From NCBI RefSeq assembly GCF_051251565.1, contig NZ_JBPOFB010000001.1, positions 124,001 to 188,000 on the forward strand: a stretch of 64,000 nucleotides of DNA, in the 5' to 3' direction. The translations under genes were made by a program, and so were the position numbers. Every line of letters starts with the position of its first letter. Position 1 is the stretch's first letter. Source of the DNA: Marivita sp051251565. Its GTDB lineage: Bacteria > Pseudomonadota > Alphaproteobacteria > Rhodobacterales > Rhodobacteraceae. This document shows, piece by piece, positions 8,655-17,438 of the stretch. A model generated the notes under the pieces. That model was not told the DNA's origin. It ran no database searches and saw nothing but the letters and a program-made list of their open reading frames with translations.

Positions 8655-8673
8655 ACCTGCACCAAAAGCAGGT
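8655..8673 (+). promoter_or_regulatory. Hairpin in the amn leader
   Basis: ACCTGC (8655-8660) and GCAGGT (8668-8673) are perfect complements around a seven-base A-rich loop, 23 bases before the amn ATG. No U-run follows, so it is not a terminator. It might affect amn translation; this is inference from position only. Confidence 0.3.
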
Positions 8674-8695
8674 GAACACATAAGAAAGGCAGGCC

Positions 8696-10180
8696 ATGCA
8701 GGACCGTTCGATCAATCTGGACATCCTTTCACCGGAGGCACCATCGCCGGAACGGTTCGACACTGCGACGGCTGCCGTTGACCGCCTCTGTGCCCTTTAT
8801 GATCAGGCGACCCGCTTTTTGTGTGACAGTTTTCAGACCGCGATGGAGCAGGGGCATCCCGGTGTGCGCTACCGGGCGTTTTACCCCGAAGTGCGGATTA
8901 CCACGACCAGCTTTGCCAAGGTGGACAGCCGTCTGAGCTTTGGTCACGTGTCGCATCCCGGCACCCATGCCGCGACGATCACGCGGCCTGACCTGTTTCG
9001 GCACTATCTGGAACAGCAGATCACACTTTTGCTTGAAAACCACGGCGTGCCGATCGAAATCGGGATCTCGGACACCCCGATGCCAGTGCATTTCGCGGTG
9101 GCCAATGATGCGGCGATCACCGTGCCACAAGAAGGCGCTGCCGATTTTATCCTGCGTGACGTGTTCGACGTGCCCGACCTTGCGACGACCAATGACGATA
9201 TCGTCAACGGTGTGGCCAAGCCCGCGCCGGATGGAACCGAACCGCTTGCCCCGTTCACAGCGCAGCGCGTGGATTATTCATTGGCGCGCCTGTCGCATTA
9301 TACTGCGACCGACCCGCATCATTTCCAGAACCACGTGTTGTTCACCAACTACCAGTTTTACGTGGCCGAGTTTGAAGCCTATGCGCGCGCGCAATTGGCT
9401 GATCCGGACAGCGGGTACACAAGTTTTGTCAGCACCGGTAATTCCGAGATTTTTTCAGCTGACGATGTGTTGCCTGCGGTCGACAAGATGCCCCAGATGC
9501 CGACCTACCACCTCAAGCGCAAAGGCGGGGCGGGGATCACGCTGGTCAATATCGGGGTGGGTCCGTCGAATGCGAAAACCGCAACTGACCATATCGCCGT
9601 GTTGCGCCCGCATGCGTGGCTGATGGTGGGGCATTGTGCCGGTCTGCGCAATTCGCAAAGCCTTGGGGATTTCGTGCTGGCCCATGCCTATCTGCGCGAA
9701 GATCGCGTGCTGGATGACGATCTGCCCGTCTGGGTGCCGATCCCGGCGCTTGCAGAAATACAGATCGCGTTGGAGCGGGCGGTGGCGGCAGAAACGCAGC
9801 TTGAGGGATATGACCTCAAGCGGATCATGCGGACAGGCACCGTGGCCAGTGTCGACAACCGCAACTGGGAATTGCGCGACCAGCAGGGCCCGGTTCAGCG
9901 GCTAAGCCAGAGCAGGGCTGTTGCGCTTGATATGGAAAGTGCGACGATTGCCGCAAACGGGTTCCGGTTCCGGGTGCCTTACGGCACGTTACTGTGTGTG
10001 AGTGACAAGCCGTTGCACGGCGAATTGAAGCTGCCTGGCATGGCGTCGGATTTTTATAAAACACAGGTTGCACGGCATTTGATGATCGGGATTCACGCCA
10101 TGGAACATCTGCGCGACATGCCTCTTGAGCGTATTCACAGCCGCAAGCTGCGCAGCTTTGAGGAAACAGCGTTCCTCTAA
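8696..10180 (+). CDS. amn: AMP nucleosidase
   Basis: A 494-residue cytosolic enzyme that splits AMP into adenine and ribose 5-phosphate and so lowers the AMP pool. It has the family's two-part layout: an N-terminal Amn-specific domain (residues about 1-190, with RYRAFYPEVRITTTSFAKVD) and a C-terminal nucleoside-phosphorylase-like domain with NIGVGPSNAKTATDHIAVL, MVGHCAGLRNSQ and the late LDMESATIAANG/CVSDKPLHGE motifs. Ribosome site AAAGGCAGG precedes the ATG. It stands alone between a pseudogene and the HU gene. Confidence 0.93.
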   Translation: MQDRSINLDILSPEAPSPERFDTATAAVDRLCALYDQATRFLCDSFQTAMEQGHPGVRYRAFYPEVRITTTSFAKVDSRLSFGHVSHPGTHAATITRPDLFRHYLEQQITLLLENHGVPIEIGISDTPMPVHFAVANDAAITVPQEGAADFILRDVFDVPDLATTNDDIVNGVAKPAPDGTEPLAPFTAQRVDYSLARLSHYTATDPHHFQNHVLFTNYQFYVAEFEAYARAQLADPDSGYTSFVSTGNSEIFSADDVLPAVDKMPQMPTYHLKRKGGAGITLVNIGVGPSNAKTATDHIAVLRPHAWLMVGHCAGLRNSQSLGDFVLAHAYLREDRVLDDDLPVWVPIPALAEIQIALERAVAAETQLEGYDLKRIMRTGTVASVDNRNWELRDQQGPVQRLSQSRAVALDMESATIAANGFRFRVPYGTLLCVSDKPLHGELKLPGMASDFYKTQVARHLMIGIHAMEHLRDMPLERIHSRKLRSFEETAFL

Positions 10181-10364
10181 GCGATTCTTGGTTTTTGCGA
10201 CGCCGCGGCCAATTTGTTTGTTCCACCCCATGAAAACTGGGGGAAAAGCATAAAAAAAGGCGAAAATCACTTGGTAAAGGTCCACCAACCGTTGTGTTTC
10301 CCCTCAATATACGGTTAGTTTTTCGTCACGAGGCCCAAGATCGGGCAGTGAAGGAGACCACGAA

Positions 10365-10652
10365 ATGGCGAAACCAATGACCAAGACCCAGCTTGTGGCC
10401 GCTCTGGCCGAAGAAATGGGCAGCGACAAGAAAACCGCAGGCGCTGCACTGGAGGCAGTCACCGGCATCATCACCAAAGAAGTATCCGGCGGCGGCGCTG
10501 TGACACTTCCCGGTGTTGGCAAGATCTATTGCCGCGAGCGGCCCGAGCGCATGGTGCGCAACCCGGCCACTGGTGAGCAGTTCAAGAAAGAAGCGGACAA
10601 AGTGGTCAAGATGACCATTGCGAAAGCTCTCAAGGACAGCGTAAACGGCTGA
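10365..10652 (+). CDS. hup: HU-family DNA-binding protein
   Basis: A 95-residue basic histone-like protein: helical N-terminus MTKTQLVAALAEEMGSDKKT, then the beta-arm segment GVGKIYCRERPERMVRNPAT with the family's arm Pro-containing region, and a C-terminal lysine-rich helix. HU dimers bind and bend nucleoid DNA without sequence preference. GGAG ribosome site upstream. A strong terminator follows at once. The arm reads RMVRNPATGEQ where most HU proteins have RxGRNPxTGE, a small departure. Confidence 0.9.
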   Translation: MAKPMTKTQLVAALAEEMGSDKKTAGAALEAVTGIITKEVSGGGAVTLPGVGKIYCRERPERMVRNPATGEQFKKEADKVVKMTIAKALKDSVNG

Positions 10653-10672
10653 TCCGACTTTTGGACATGCTG

Positions 10673-10703
10673 AAAAGGCCGCTCGTTTGAGCGGCCTTTT
10701 TTG
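10673..10703. terminator. Bidirectional Rho-independent terminator between hup and mnhG
   Basis: A 12-bp perfect stem, AAAAGGCCGCTC with GAGCGGCCTTTT, closes a GTTT loop and is flanked by A and T runs, so it can end transcription from hup on plus and from the mnh operon on minus. Confidence 0.9.
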
Positions 10704-10705
10704 TA

Positions 10706-11065
10706 TCAGCTGTCTTTCGGCACGTCATGCGCCTTGAGCAGGGCTTCTTTGGATGCGTCCTCTGGGAGGTCTTCGTTCTTCCACAGGGGCACGCCCGTCG
10801 ACAAAACCGACCGGCCCATCATATGCGCCCCGATTGGCGCGGTGAGAAGAATGAACAGCATGATCGCTATGACGCGGATGGTGATGTCCGAACTGCCATA
10901 GACAATCGCACAGCCCGCCAGGATCAGCCCTGTGGACAGCGTCCCGATCTTTGTGGAGGCATGCATGCGGATCAGCACGTCTGGCATCCTGAGAAGGCCA
11001 AGCGCGCCGATGATGGCGAACACGCCACCAAGGATAATGAGACAGCCTGCGACGACCTCAATCAT
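10706..11065 (-). CDS. mnhG: Mrp-type Na+/H+ antiporter subunit G
   Basis: A 119-residue protein with three membrane helices and the PhaG/MnhG/YufB signature LGGVFAIIGALGLLRMPDVLIRMHASTK near the N-terminus. ATG 11065 overlaps mnhF and gives the normal family start. A hydrophilic C-terminal tail of about 35 residues follows the last helix. Last gene of the operon; subunit G is a small membrane part of the heptameric Mrp complex, which expels Na+ (or K+) in exchange for protons. Confidence 0.92.
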   Translation of the reverse strand: MIEVVAGCLIILGGVFAIIGALGLLRMPDVLIRMHASTKIGTLSTGLILAGCAIVYGSSDITIRVIAIMLFILLTAPIGAHMMGRSVLSTGVPLWKNEDLPEDASKEALLKAHDVPKDS

Positions 11066-11357
11066 CTGACGCCTCCTTTCGGTTGCGAAGGGTGTTGCGT
11101 TCGGCAAAGCGGGCCAGCGCCACGGTTGCGAGGAACCCGACCAGCGCCAGCACCAGCGCCACGTCAAGGAATGCGCTGGTGCCATAGCGCACAGCAGCGA
11201 GGCCACAGAAGGCCACGATGGCCACGGTCATGAAATCAAGCGCGACCACACGATCCTGAAGGCTTGGCCCTTTGACCATGCGAATAAAGGCCATCACCAC
11301 CGACAGCACCACGCACATGAACCCGATCTCAAGACTGAGTTCCAGAAATCCGTTCAT
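11058..11357 (-). CDS. mnhF: Mrp-type antiporter subunit F
   Basis: A 99-residue, three-helix membrane protein with the MnhF/PhaF core KGPSLQDRVVALDFMT near residue 29 and a basic tail. It overlaps both neighbours by a few bases, fitting a co-translated complex. Confidence 0.92.
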   Translation of the reverse strand: MNGFLELSLEIGFMCVVLSVVMAFIRMVKGPSLQDRVVALDFMTVAIVAFCGLAAVRYGTSAFLDVALVLALVGFLATVALARFAERNTLRNRKEASDD

Positions 11358-11836
11358 TATGTCCCCTCCACAGCGTCAATGACCCAACGCTCCATACCGT
11401 CTTTCAGGCTACGACGCAGTGCGTCGTGATCGTCGGCAAACATCGCATGCACCAGCAGCGTCTTGCGATCCTCACTCACGTCAAGGCTTAGCGTGCCGGG
11501 GGTGAGCGATATCAGATTGGTGACCAGCAGGATGCCGGTATCGGTCTTTACATCCAGTGGCACCTCGATGATCGCAGGGCGCGACCGGTGGCGGGGTGTC
11601 AGGATGTCAAAGGCGACAGCAAGGCTTGAGACGATCAGTTCATAGTGGAACATCACGATCAGCTTGATCCACGCTGTCACCCGTTTGAAATACGTGCTGG
11701 TGCCCAGAAGTGGCTGGATCAGCCAAAGCGCGCCATAGCCAATCACGAACCCGGTTGTCAGCCCGACCAGTGACACACTGCCCGTAAAGGCAACCCAGGC
11801 GATGGCCAGAATGATGTTCAATCCAAAGGTGTTCAT
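11357..11836 (-). CDS. mnhE: Mrp-type antiporter subunit E
   Basis: A 159-residue protein of the MnhE/PhaE family: two N-terminal membrane helices (ILAIAWVAFTGSVSLVGLTTG and following), then the cytoplasmic domain with LVTNLISLTPGTLSLDVSED near residue 106, the family hallmark. The stop and the mnhF start share one base (TAATG). Confidence 0.92.
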   Translation of the reverse strand: MNTFGLNIILAIAWVAFTGSVSLVGLTTGFVIGYGALWLIQPLLGTSTYFKRVTAWIKLIVMFHYELIVSSLAVAFDILTPRHRSRPAIIEVPLDVKTDTGILLVTNLISLTPGTLSLDVSEDRKTLLVHAMFADDHDALRRSLKDGMERWVIDAVEGT

Positions 11837-13329
11837 GGCTGTTCCCCCAACACCGCAGCAATATAGGCCGATGGATCAAGAAGCTGCGCTGCCGAATCCT
11901 GGGCGAATTGCACAAACGGTTCGGGCATCACCCCGATCATCACGGTCAGCGCGGCCAGACCAGCAATCGGGATCAAGAGCGCGGCGCGATCCCGGCCAGA
12001 CAGCGACGACAATTTGGGTTCGATCCCGTCGGGATGCGGTTCCCAGAACGCCTGCGCCCAGATCTTGGTCATTGAGTAGATCGTCAACAGACCCACCGCG
12101 AGGGCGATCCCGGCAATGAACCACGCCTGAATATCGAGCGCCGCCTTGACCAGAAGGAACTTCGCCCAGAAGCCTGACAATGGTGGAAAGCCGGCAAGCG
12201 AAAAGGCCGGGATGACGAACAGAACGGCCAAGAGCGGAGCCGATTTGTAGAGGCCCCCAATGCGCGCAAGCTCGGTTCCGCCAGCGATCTTGTTGGCGAC
12301 CCCTGCAATCAGGAACAGATTCGCTTTTACGACGATGTGGTGGACGAGGTAGAACACCGCCCCCACGAGGGCCAGCGGCGTCAGCAGGGCCAGGCCAAGG
12401 ATCATGTAGCCAATCTGACTCACGATGTGGAACGACAGGATCTTGCGCATATCGCTTTGTGCCGCTGCACCCAGAACACCCACAACCATCGTCAGGCCCG
12501 CGACCCACAGCAGGATCGTATGGGTGAACGCGGTGTCGTGGTCAAAGATCAGCGTGAACATCCGCATCAGGGCATAGACCCCCACCTTGGTCAGAAGCCC
12601 GGCAAACACCGCCGATACCGAAAACGACGGGGTGTGGTAGGATGCAGGCAGCCAGAAAAACAGCGGGAACACCGCAGCCTTGACCCCGAAGGCAATCATG
12701 AACAGCACTGCAACCACGGTCAAAAGCTGCTGGTCCGCACCGTCCACCGCCGACGCCAGATCAGCCATGTTGAGCGTGCCAGTCATGCCATACAAAAGGC
12801 CGATGCCTGTCAGGAACATGATCGTGGACACAAGGTTCAGGGCCACGTATTTCACGCCGCCGTCGATCTGTTCGGGGCGTCCGCCCAGCACCAGAAGGCC
12901 GAAGGACGCGATCAGCATGACCTCGAACCAGACATAGAGGTTGAACAGGTCGCCTGTGATGAACGCCCCGACCACACCCGCGATCAGCATGTTGAACAGC
13001 GCGTGATAGCCCAGCCGCTCCATGTGTTCGTCCACATCGGCCAAAGCATAGACCGACACCGCAACGGCGACGATGGCCGTGATCAGGACCATCACCGCTG
13101 ACAGAAGGTCCGCGACAAGTGTGATGCCAAAGGGGGCAGGCCATTGGCCCATTTGCCCGGCAATCACGCCTTCGCGCAGCACGGCGTTCATCAAGAGAAG
13201 GGACACGGCCAAAAGAACGCCCGAGCCGATCACCGAAACCCAGCGGCCCCACGGGGACACGCGCATGAGGAAAGCCAGAACCGCAGTTATGAACGGGATG
13301 ACGATAGGTAGTGCGAGAAGCCAGCTCAC
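11833..13329 (-). CDS. mnhD: Mrp-type antiporter subunit D
   Basis: A 498-residue, roughly 14-helix protein homologous to complex I NuoN/NuoM subunits. FNLYVWFEVMLIASFGLLVLG near residue 125 carries the conserved membrane Glu and KAAVFPLFFWLPASYHTP near 220 the conserved Lys of the proton channel. Subunits A and D are thought to hold the two ion paths of the antiporter. Overlaps mnhC and mnhE by four bases each. Confidence 0.94.
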   Translation of the reverse strand: MSWLLALPIVIPFITAVLAFLMRVSPWGRWVSVIGSGVLLAVSLLLMNAVLREGVIAGQMGQWPAPFGITLVADLLSAVMVLITAIVAVAVSVYALADVDEHMERLGYHALFNMLIAGVVGAFITGDLFNLYVWFEVMLIASFGLLVLGGRPEQIDGGVKYVALNLVSTIMFLTGIGLLYGMTGTLNMADLASAVDGADQQLLTVVAVLFMIAFGVKAAVFPLFFWLPASYHTPSFSVSAVFAGLLTKVGVYALMRMFTLIFDHDTAFTHTILLWVAGLTMVVGVLGAAAQSDMRKILSFHIVSQIGYMILGLALLTPLALVGAVFYLVHHIVVKANLFLIAGVANKIAGGTELARIGGLYKSAPLLAVLFVIPAFSLAGFPPLSGFWAKFLLVKAALDIQAWFIAGIALAVGLLTIYSMTKIWAQAFWEPHPDGIEPKLSSLSGRDRAALLIPIAGLAALTVMIGVMPEPFVQFAQDSAAQLLDPSAYIAAVLGEQP

Positions 13330-13688
13330 TTGTGCGCCTCTTCAGGTTCGGCCAGGCGCATGTCGTCCGGCGTCAGGGAATTGAGCGTGGTCCACGCGCG
13401 GAAGACCAGCACGATGGCAAAGGCAAAAAGGCCAAAACCGATCACGATAGCCGTCAGGACAAGCGCCTGTGGCAATGCGTTGGCGATGTCACCCAGCGGT
13501 GCGTCAGCGCCTTCGGGGATCAGCGGCGGGGCGCCCGTGGTCAGGCGTCCGGCGACAAAGATTGTCAGGTTTGCGGCGTTCGAAATCAGGACCAGCCCGA
13601 AGATGAACCGCAGCAGGTGGTTTGACAGCATCAGGTAAACCGATGAGGTCACCAGAACACCGATGGTGATGGCAAAGAGGAATTCCAT
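13326..13688 (-). CDS. mnhC: Mrp-type antiporter subunit C
   Basis: A 120-residue, three-helix homologue of NuoK. The second helix LRFIFGLVLISNAANLTIFVAG is the typical MnhC/PhaC segment. It joins mnhB and mnhD with overlaps of one and four bases. Confidence 0.92.
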   Translation of the reverse strand: MEFLFAITIGVLVTSSVYLMLSNHLLRFIFGLVLISNAANLTIFVAGRLTTGAPPLIPEGADAPLGDIANALPQALVLTAIVIGFGLFAFAIVLVFRAWTTLNSLTPDDMRLAEPEEAHK

Positions 13689-14107
13689 CAGATTTCTTCC
13701 TCCATTGCGAAGACAAGGGTCAGGATCGACCCGAAAACCACGAGATAGACACCGATGTCAAAGACCAGCACCGTAGACAGGGGCAGGCCCTTGTCTGTTT
13801 CCGTTGCCCCGATAAAAAGCCATTGCCCGGTGAACAGCGCGTCTCCGAACACCGCAGCGAAGAGGCCCGCCGCAAGCGCGATACCCAGCCCCCAGATCGC
13901 TAGGGTCTGCGGCAGAACACGCAACGCCGCGCGGGCGTCTTGGGTGCCGCAGGCTATCGCATATAGCACGAACCCGGTTGCGCCGGTCAGGCCACCGATA
14001 AAGCCGCCCCCCGGTTCGTTATGGCCGCGCAGCATCATGTAGAAGGAAAACACCAGCAGCAGCCCGGCAAGGTACCGCGTGCCGACGCGCAGGATGACGG
14101 AGTTCAT
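13688..14107 (-). CDS. mnhB: Mrp-type antiporter subunit B
   Basis: A 139-residue, four-helix protein of the MnhB domain family; GHNEPGGGFIGGLTGATGFVLYA near residue 29 is the family signature. It is separate from MnhA, so this is the seven-gene (group 1 style) Mrp layout rather than the fused A-B type of some rhizobial Pha systems. Confidence 0.92.
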   Translation of the reverse strand: MNSVILRVGTRYLAGLLLVFSFYMMLRGHNEPGGGFIGGLTGATGFVLYAIACGTQDARAALRVLPQTLAIWGLGIALAAGLFAAVFGDALFTGQWLFIGATETDKGLPLSTVLVFDIGVYLVVFGSILTLVFAMEEEI

Positions 14108-16362
14108 TTTTGGTCTCCTTTGCGTGTGGTGCGCAGCAGCGCATAGGCGGACAGGGCCGCGATCACGACGACCGCGATTTCGCCAAAAGTGTCAAGCGCG
14201 CGGAAATCCACGAGGATCACGTTGACGATGTTGCGGCCATAAGCTTCGGGCCAGCTTGTCGCTTCGAAATAGTCGGTCAGCCGCAGGTCAAGCGGCGAGG
14301 ACACAACCGCCACAAGGATCAATGTCACAGACACGCCCATTGCGATGGACAGCGCGGCGTGACCCAACCGGAACTCGGCCTTGGGCAGTGAGGGCAGGCG
14401 CAGCATCACAATCGCCACCAGCACCACAACAAGCGTTTCCACAAGAAGCTGGGTGATCGCCACATCTGGCGCGCTGAACAAGATGAAGATCAGCGCGATA
14501 CCGATCCCGACCACGCCAAGCGCTGCAATCCCGGCGATGCGCGAACTGGTGACTAGTGCAAGGATCGACCCGGCAATCGTCAAAAGCGCGATTGAGGCAT
14601 GCTTCCATTCAACGTCTGACAGATCAACGTTGATCGCAGGCAGGCCGGTATAGACAAAGGTCAACAGCACACCGGAGGCAATCGTCAGGAACGTGACTGA
14701 CAAATAGCTGGAGAGTTTGCCATTTTGCACAAGCTGAGTTTGCCACTTCGCAAAGCCTTTCAGCCCGTCAAGAAAGCGGTCCCATCCCCGGTCGAGGTTT
14801 GGAATGGCGTTAAAGCCACGATCCAGCATCGCGCGCAGTTTGACGTGGGTCATGTAGATGAGGATACCCAGAACAAAAGTCGCAACACTAAGCAGGAGCG
14901 GGATGTTGAACCCGGCCCAAAGCTTCAGCTCTTTCGCCTCGCTGACCTCGCCGGTCAGGGAGATTACCATCGGGTTGATCAACGACACCTGCAACAGGTC
15001 GGGATAGATGCCAAAGATCGCGCCAAGGCTGGCCAGGATGATCGGCCCGGCCCACATCTGCCAGGGGGCCTCGCGCGGGGATTGATCCGACGGCACGCTG
15101 CCTTGCCAGAACGGGCGCAGGGCAACCACAGCCGCAACGGCCAGCATCAACGCGTTCGCCAAGAGCGCTGCACCTGCCACCAATATGGGTTCCGACGCCA
15201 CGGCAATCGCGCCGGCATATTTCAGCTCTTTGCCGATAAAGCCAAGGAAGGGTGGAAAGCCCGCCATAGACAGCGCCGCAAGTGCAGCCGCGACGGTGGT
15301 GATCGGCATCAGCCGCCTGAGCCCGCCCAGTTGATCTGTCTCGCGGGTGCCGGTCGACAGGTCGATACAGCCCACCACCAAAAACAGCGCCGCTTTGTAA
15401 AGCGAATGCACGATCAGGAAGGTCGCAAAAGCGGTCATTGCGTAGCCGGACTCTTGCCCCAGGAACAGCGTGAGCGTGCCAAGCGCCATCAGCGTGGTAT
15501 AGGCCAATGCTTGCTTCAGGTCGGTCTGGCGCAGGGCCAAAAGGCTTGCGAAGACGGCGGTTGCGGCTCCGAGTGCTGTGAGCGTCCAAAGCCACACATC
15601 GGTGCCGGACATCGCCGGGTGCATGCGCGCCATGACATAGATGCCTGCTTTGACCATCGTGGCTGAATGCAGAAACGCGCTGACCGGGGTGGGCGCGGCC
15701 ATGGCGTTGGGCAGCCAGAAATGGAACGGCACCTGTGCCGATTTGGTAAAGGTGCCCGCCAGCAACAGGATCAGGATGGGCAGGTACATCGCATGCGCCT
15801 TGAGATCGTCGCCCATCGTCAGCAGGCCCGAAATGCTGGTTGTGCCGGACACGGCTGCCAGCAGGATCAGACCCGCCAGAAACGCGAGCCCGCCCGCGCC
15901 GGTGACAAAAAGCGCCTGCAACGCGTTGCGGCGGCTTTTCTCGGCCTCATGCGAAAAGCCGATCAGCATGTACGAGGTCAGCGTTGTCAGTTCCCAAAAG
16001 ACAAACAACACAATCAGATCGTCGGCCAGAACCAGCCCCAGCATCGACACCATGAAGGCCGTCAGGAACAAGGCAAACCGGGCATATTGCGGATGTCCAG
16101 CAAGGTAGGTGTTCGAATACAACAGCACCAGCGTGCCGATGCCCGAAATCAGCAAGGAGAACGTGAGGCTGAGTCCGTCGACCAGAAACGCCAGTTCAAT
16201 CCCAAGCGATGGAATCCACGGGACCGATACGCGAATGATCTCTTGCGCGGCAATCGTCGGGATCATGGATGCAAAAAAGACAAACAGCGCTGCGGCAAAC
16301 AGAATGGGGATGACCCCGGTTATGCCATTCGCGTTTACGTCTTTTGGAAAGCCACCAGCCAT
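14104..16362 (-). CDS. mnhA: Mrp-type antiporter subunit A
   Basis: A 752-residue membrane protein with an N-terminal NuoL-like proton-antiporter core (FWELTTLTSYMLIGFSHE near residue 127 holds the key Glu; KSAQVPFHFWLPNAMAAPTPVSAFLHSATMVK region near 208 the key Lys and His) and a C-terminal part carrying the MbhD/DUF4040 segment (VGIGIALIFILFSAPDVAITQLLVETLVV, after about residue 620). It is the largest Mrp subunit and the probable Na+ pathway. Its ATG shares a base with the stop of the upstream universal stress gene. Confidence 0.94.
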   Translation of the reverse strand: MAGGFPKDVNANGITGVIPILFAAALFVFFASMIPTIAAQEIIRVSVPWIPSLGIELAFLVDGLSLTFSLLISGIGTLVLLYSNTYLAGHPQYARFALFLTAFMVSMLGLVLADDLIVLFVFWELTTLTSYMLIGFSHEAEKSRRNALQALFVTGAGGLAFLAGLILLAAVSGTTSISGLLTMGDDLKAHAMYLPILILLLAGTFTKSAQVPFHFWLPNAMAAPTPVSAFLHSATMVKAGIYVMARMHPAMSGTDVWLWTLTALGAATAVFASLLALRQTDLKQALAYTTLMALGTLTLFLGQESGYAMTAFATFLIVHSLYKAALFLVVGCIDLSTGTRETDQLGGLRRLMPITTVAAALAALSMAGFPPFLGFIGKELKYAGAIAVASEPILVAGAALLANALMLAVAAVVALRPFWQGSVPSDQSPREAPWQMWAGPIILASLGAIFGIYPDLLQVSLINPMVISLTGEVSEAKELKLWAGFNIPLLLSVATFVLGILIYMTHVKLRAMLDRGFNAIPNLDRGWDRFLDGLKGFAKWQTQLVQNGKLSSYLSVTFLTIASGVLLTFVYTGLPAINVDLSDVEWKHASIALLTIAGSILALVTSSRIAGIAALGVVGIGIALIFILFSAPDVAITQLLVETLVVVLVAIVMLRLPSLPKAEFRLGHAALSIAMGVSVTLILVAVVSSPLDLRLTDYFEATSWPEAYGRNIVNVILVDFRALDTFGEIAVVVIAALSAYALLRTTRKGDQK

Positions 16363-17333
16363 CAGATAGATACCTCTTGCGAACCTGCGCCAACGGGCGA
16401 TTGAAATCCCGAAGCCTTGGCCGTCAGCACCGAACAGCTGACGTGATTTAAAACGGTCTCGGCCGTGTTGCCGATGAAAAACCCTGCGACGCCCGTGCGA
16501 GTCAGAGTGCCCATGACGATCGTGTCGATCCCTTCGGCGGCCACGTGCTCGGGAATCACATCGCCCGCGACGCCCTTGATATGCAGCACGCGCATGATGT
16601 CTTCAAACGCGGAAAAGCCCGAAACCAATGATTGCAGACGCTCTTTGCTTGACGCTTGCGCTTTTGCAACCAATCGGTTGATGTCCTGATCCGAAATGTC
16701 GGCGATCCCGTGCCGCAAGGTGGCCTCTTCCTGAAGTCGCCAAACCGTCATCACGTCCAGTTTTGCGCCATCGCTGCGCGCAAGCGACGTGGCCATTTCC
16801 ATCAGCGCATGGTTCAGCCCGTCGCGCGCGGCATCGTTCGGGTCTGGATCGACCGCCACTAGGATACGCCGGGCGCGTGGTTCCGCGGCAGAATTGATAA
16901 TCCAGACGGGGCAGGGGCATTTGCGCAACAGGTGCATATCGGCGCCGGGAAAGAACCGGCGTCCGCCGACGCGATGCGCGCCCTTGACCACAAGGTCATG
17001 CCCGTTGCGCAGGACATGCCTGATGATTTCGATAAAGGGTGTGCCAATCAGCAGCTTTGTGTCGACCGCGATGCCCTTGTCGCGCAGCATCTTTGCACGG
17101 TCTGCAAGTTTCGCCTGGTGCACGGCAACAACCGCTTCGCCAAGTGCCTGACTGCCTAATCCGGGGATCACCGAAAAAAGCTTGGACACATCGCTGGCCC
17201 CGCCGCTGTCGATTGTGCTGACAAGCGTCACGGCGGCATCATTGGCCGTGGCAAGCCAGATCACGCGGTCCAGCGCCATCTCATGTGCGCTTTGGTCATC
17301 GCACACAAACAGAATGTTCTTGAATCGCTGCAC
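16362..17333 (-). CDS. Tandem universal stress protein, UspE-like, first gene of the Mrp operon
   Basis: A 323-residue protein with two Usp domains. The N-terminal one starts KNILFVCDDQSAHEMALDRV; the C-terminal one starts RRILVAVDPDPNDAARDGLN near residue 160 and ends with the nucleotide-binding pattern MGTLTRTGVAGFFIGNTAE near 275. UspE-type proteins act in stress survival in the cytosol. Here it is translationally coupled to mnhA, which suggests that it shares the operon promoter and perhaps senses or modulates conditions that need the antiporter. Confidence 0.88.
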   Translation of the reverse strand: MQRFKNILFVCDDQSAHEMALDRVIWLATANDAAVTLVSTIDSGGASDVSKLFSVIPGLGSQALGEAVVAVHQAKLADRAKMLRDKGIAVDTKLLIGTPFIEIIRHVLRNGHDLVVKGAHRVGGRRFFPGADMHLLRKCPCPVWIINSAAEPRARRILVAVDPDPNDAARDGLNHALMEMATSLARSDGAKLDVMTVWRLQEEATLRHGIADISDQDINRLVAKAQASSKERLQSLVSGFSAFEDIMRVLHIKGVAGDVIPEHVAAEGIDTIVMGTLTRTGVAGFFIGNTAETVLNHVSCSVLTAKASGFQSPVGAGSQEVSI

Positions 17334-17353
17334 GCGGAACGCCCCTTAACCCA

Positions 17354-17426
17354 CTATCCGAGATAGGATGGTGGGTCTCATTGACCAAATCGAAAATACG
17401 CGTAGTTTTGATAGAAAATAACTATC
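17354..17426. promoter_or_regulatory. OxyR-like dyads between the usp-mrp operon and the LysR gene
   Basis: GATAGAAAATAACTATC at 17410-17426 is a perfect GATAG-N7-CTATC dyad, matching the ATAG-N7-CTAT half-site of OxyR and the T-N11-A LysR box; it ends 12 bases before the LysR-gene ATG. A second dyad, CTATC-CGA-GATAG, is at 17354-17366 next to the divergent usp start. These are the expected places for autoregulation and for control of the usp-mrp operon. Confidence 0.6.
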
Positions 17427-17438
17427 AGAGGCGCGAGC

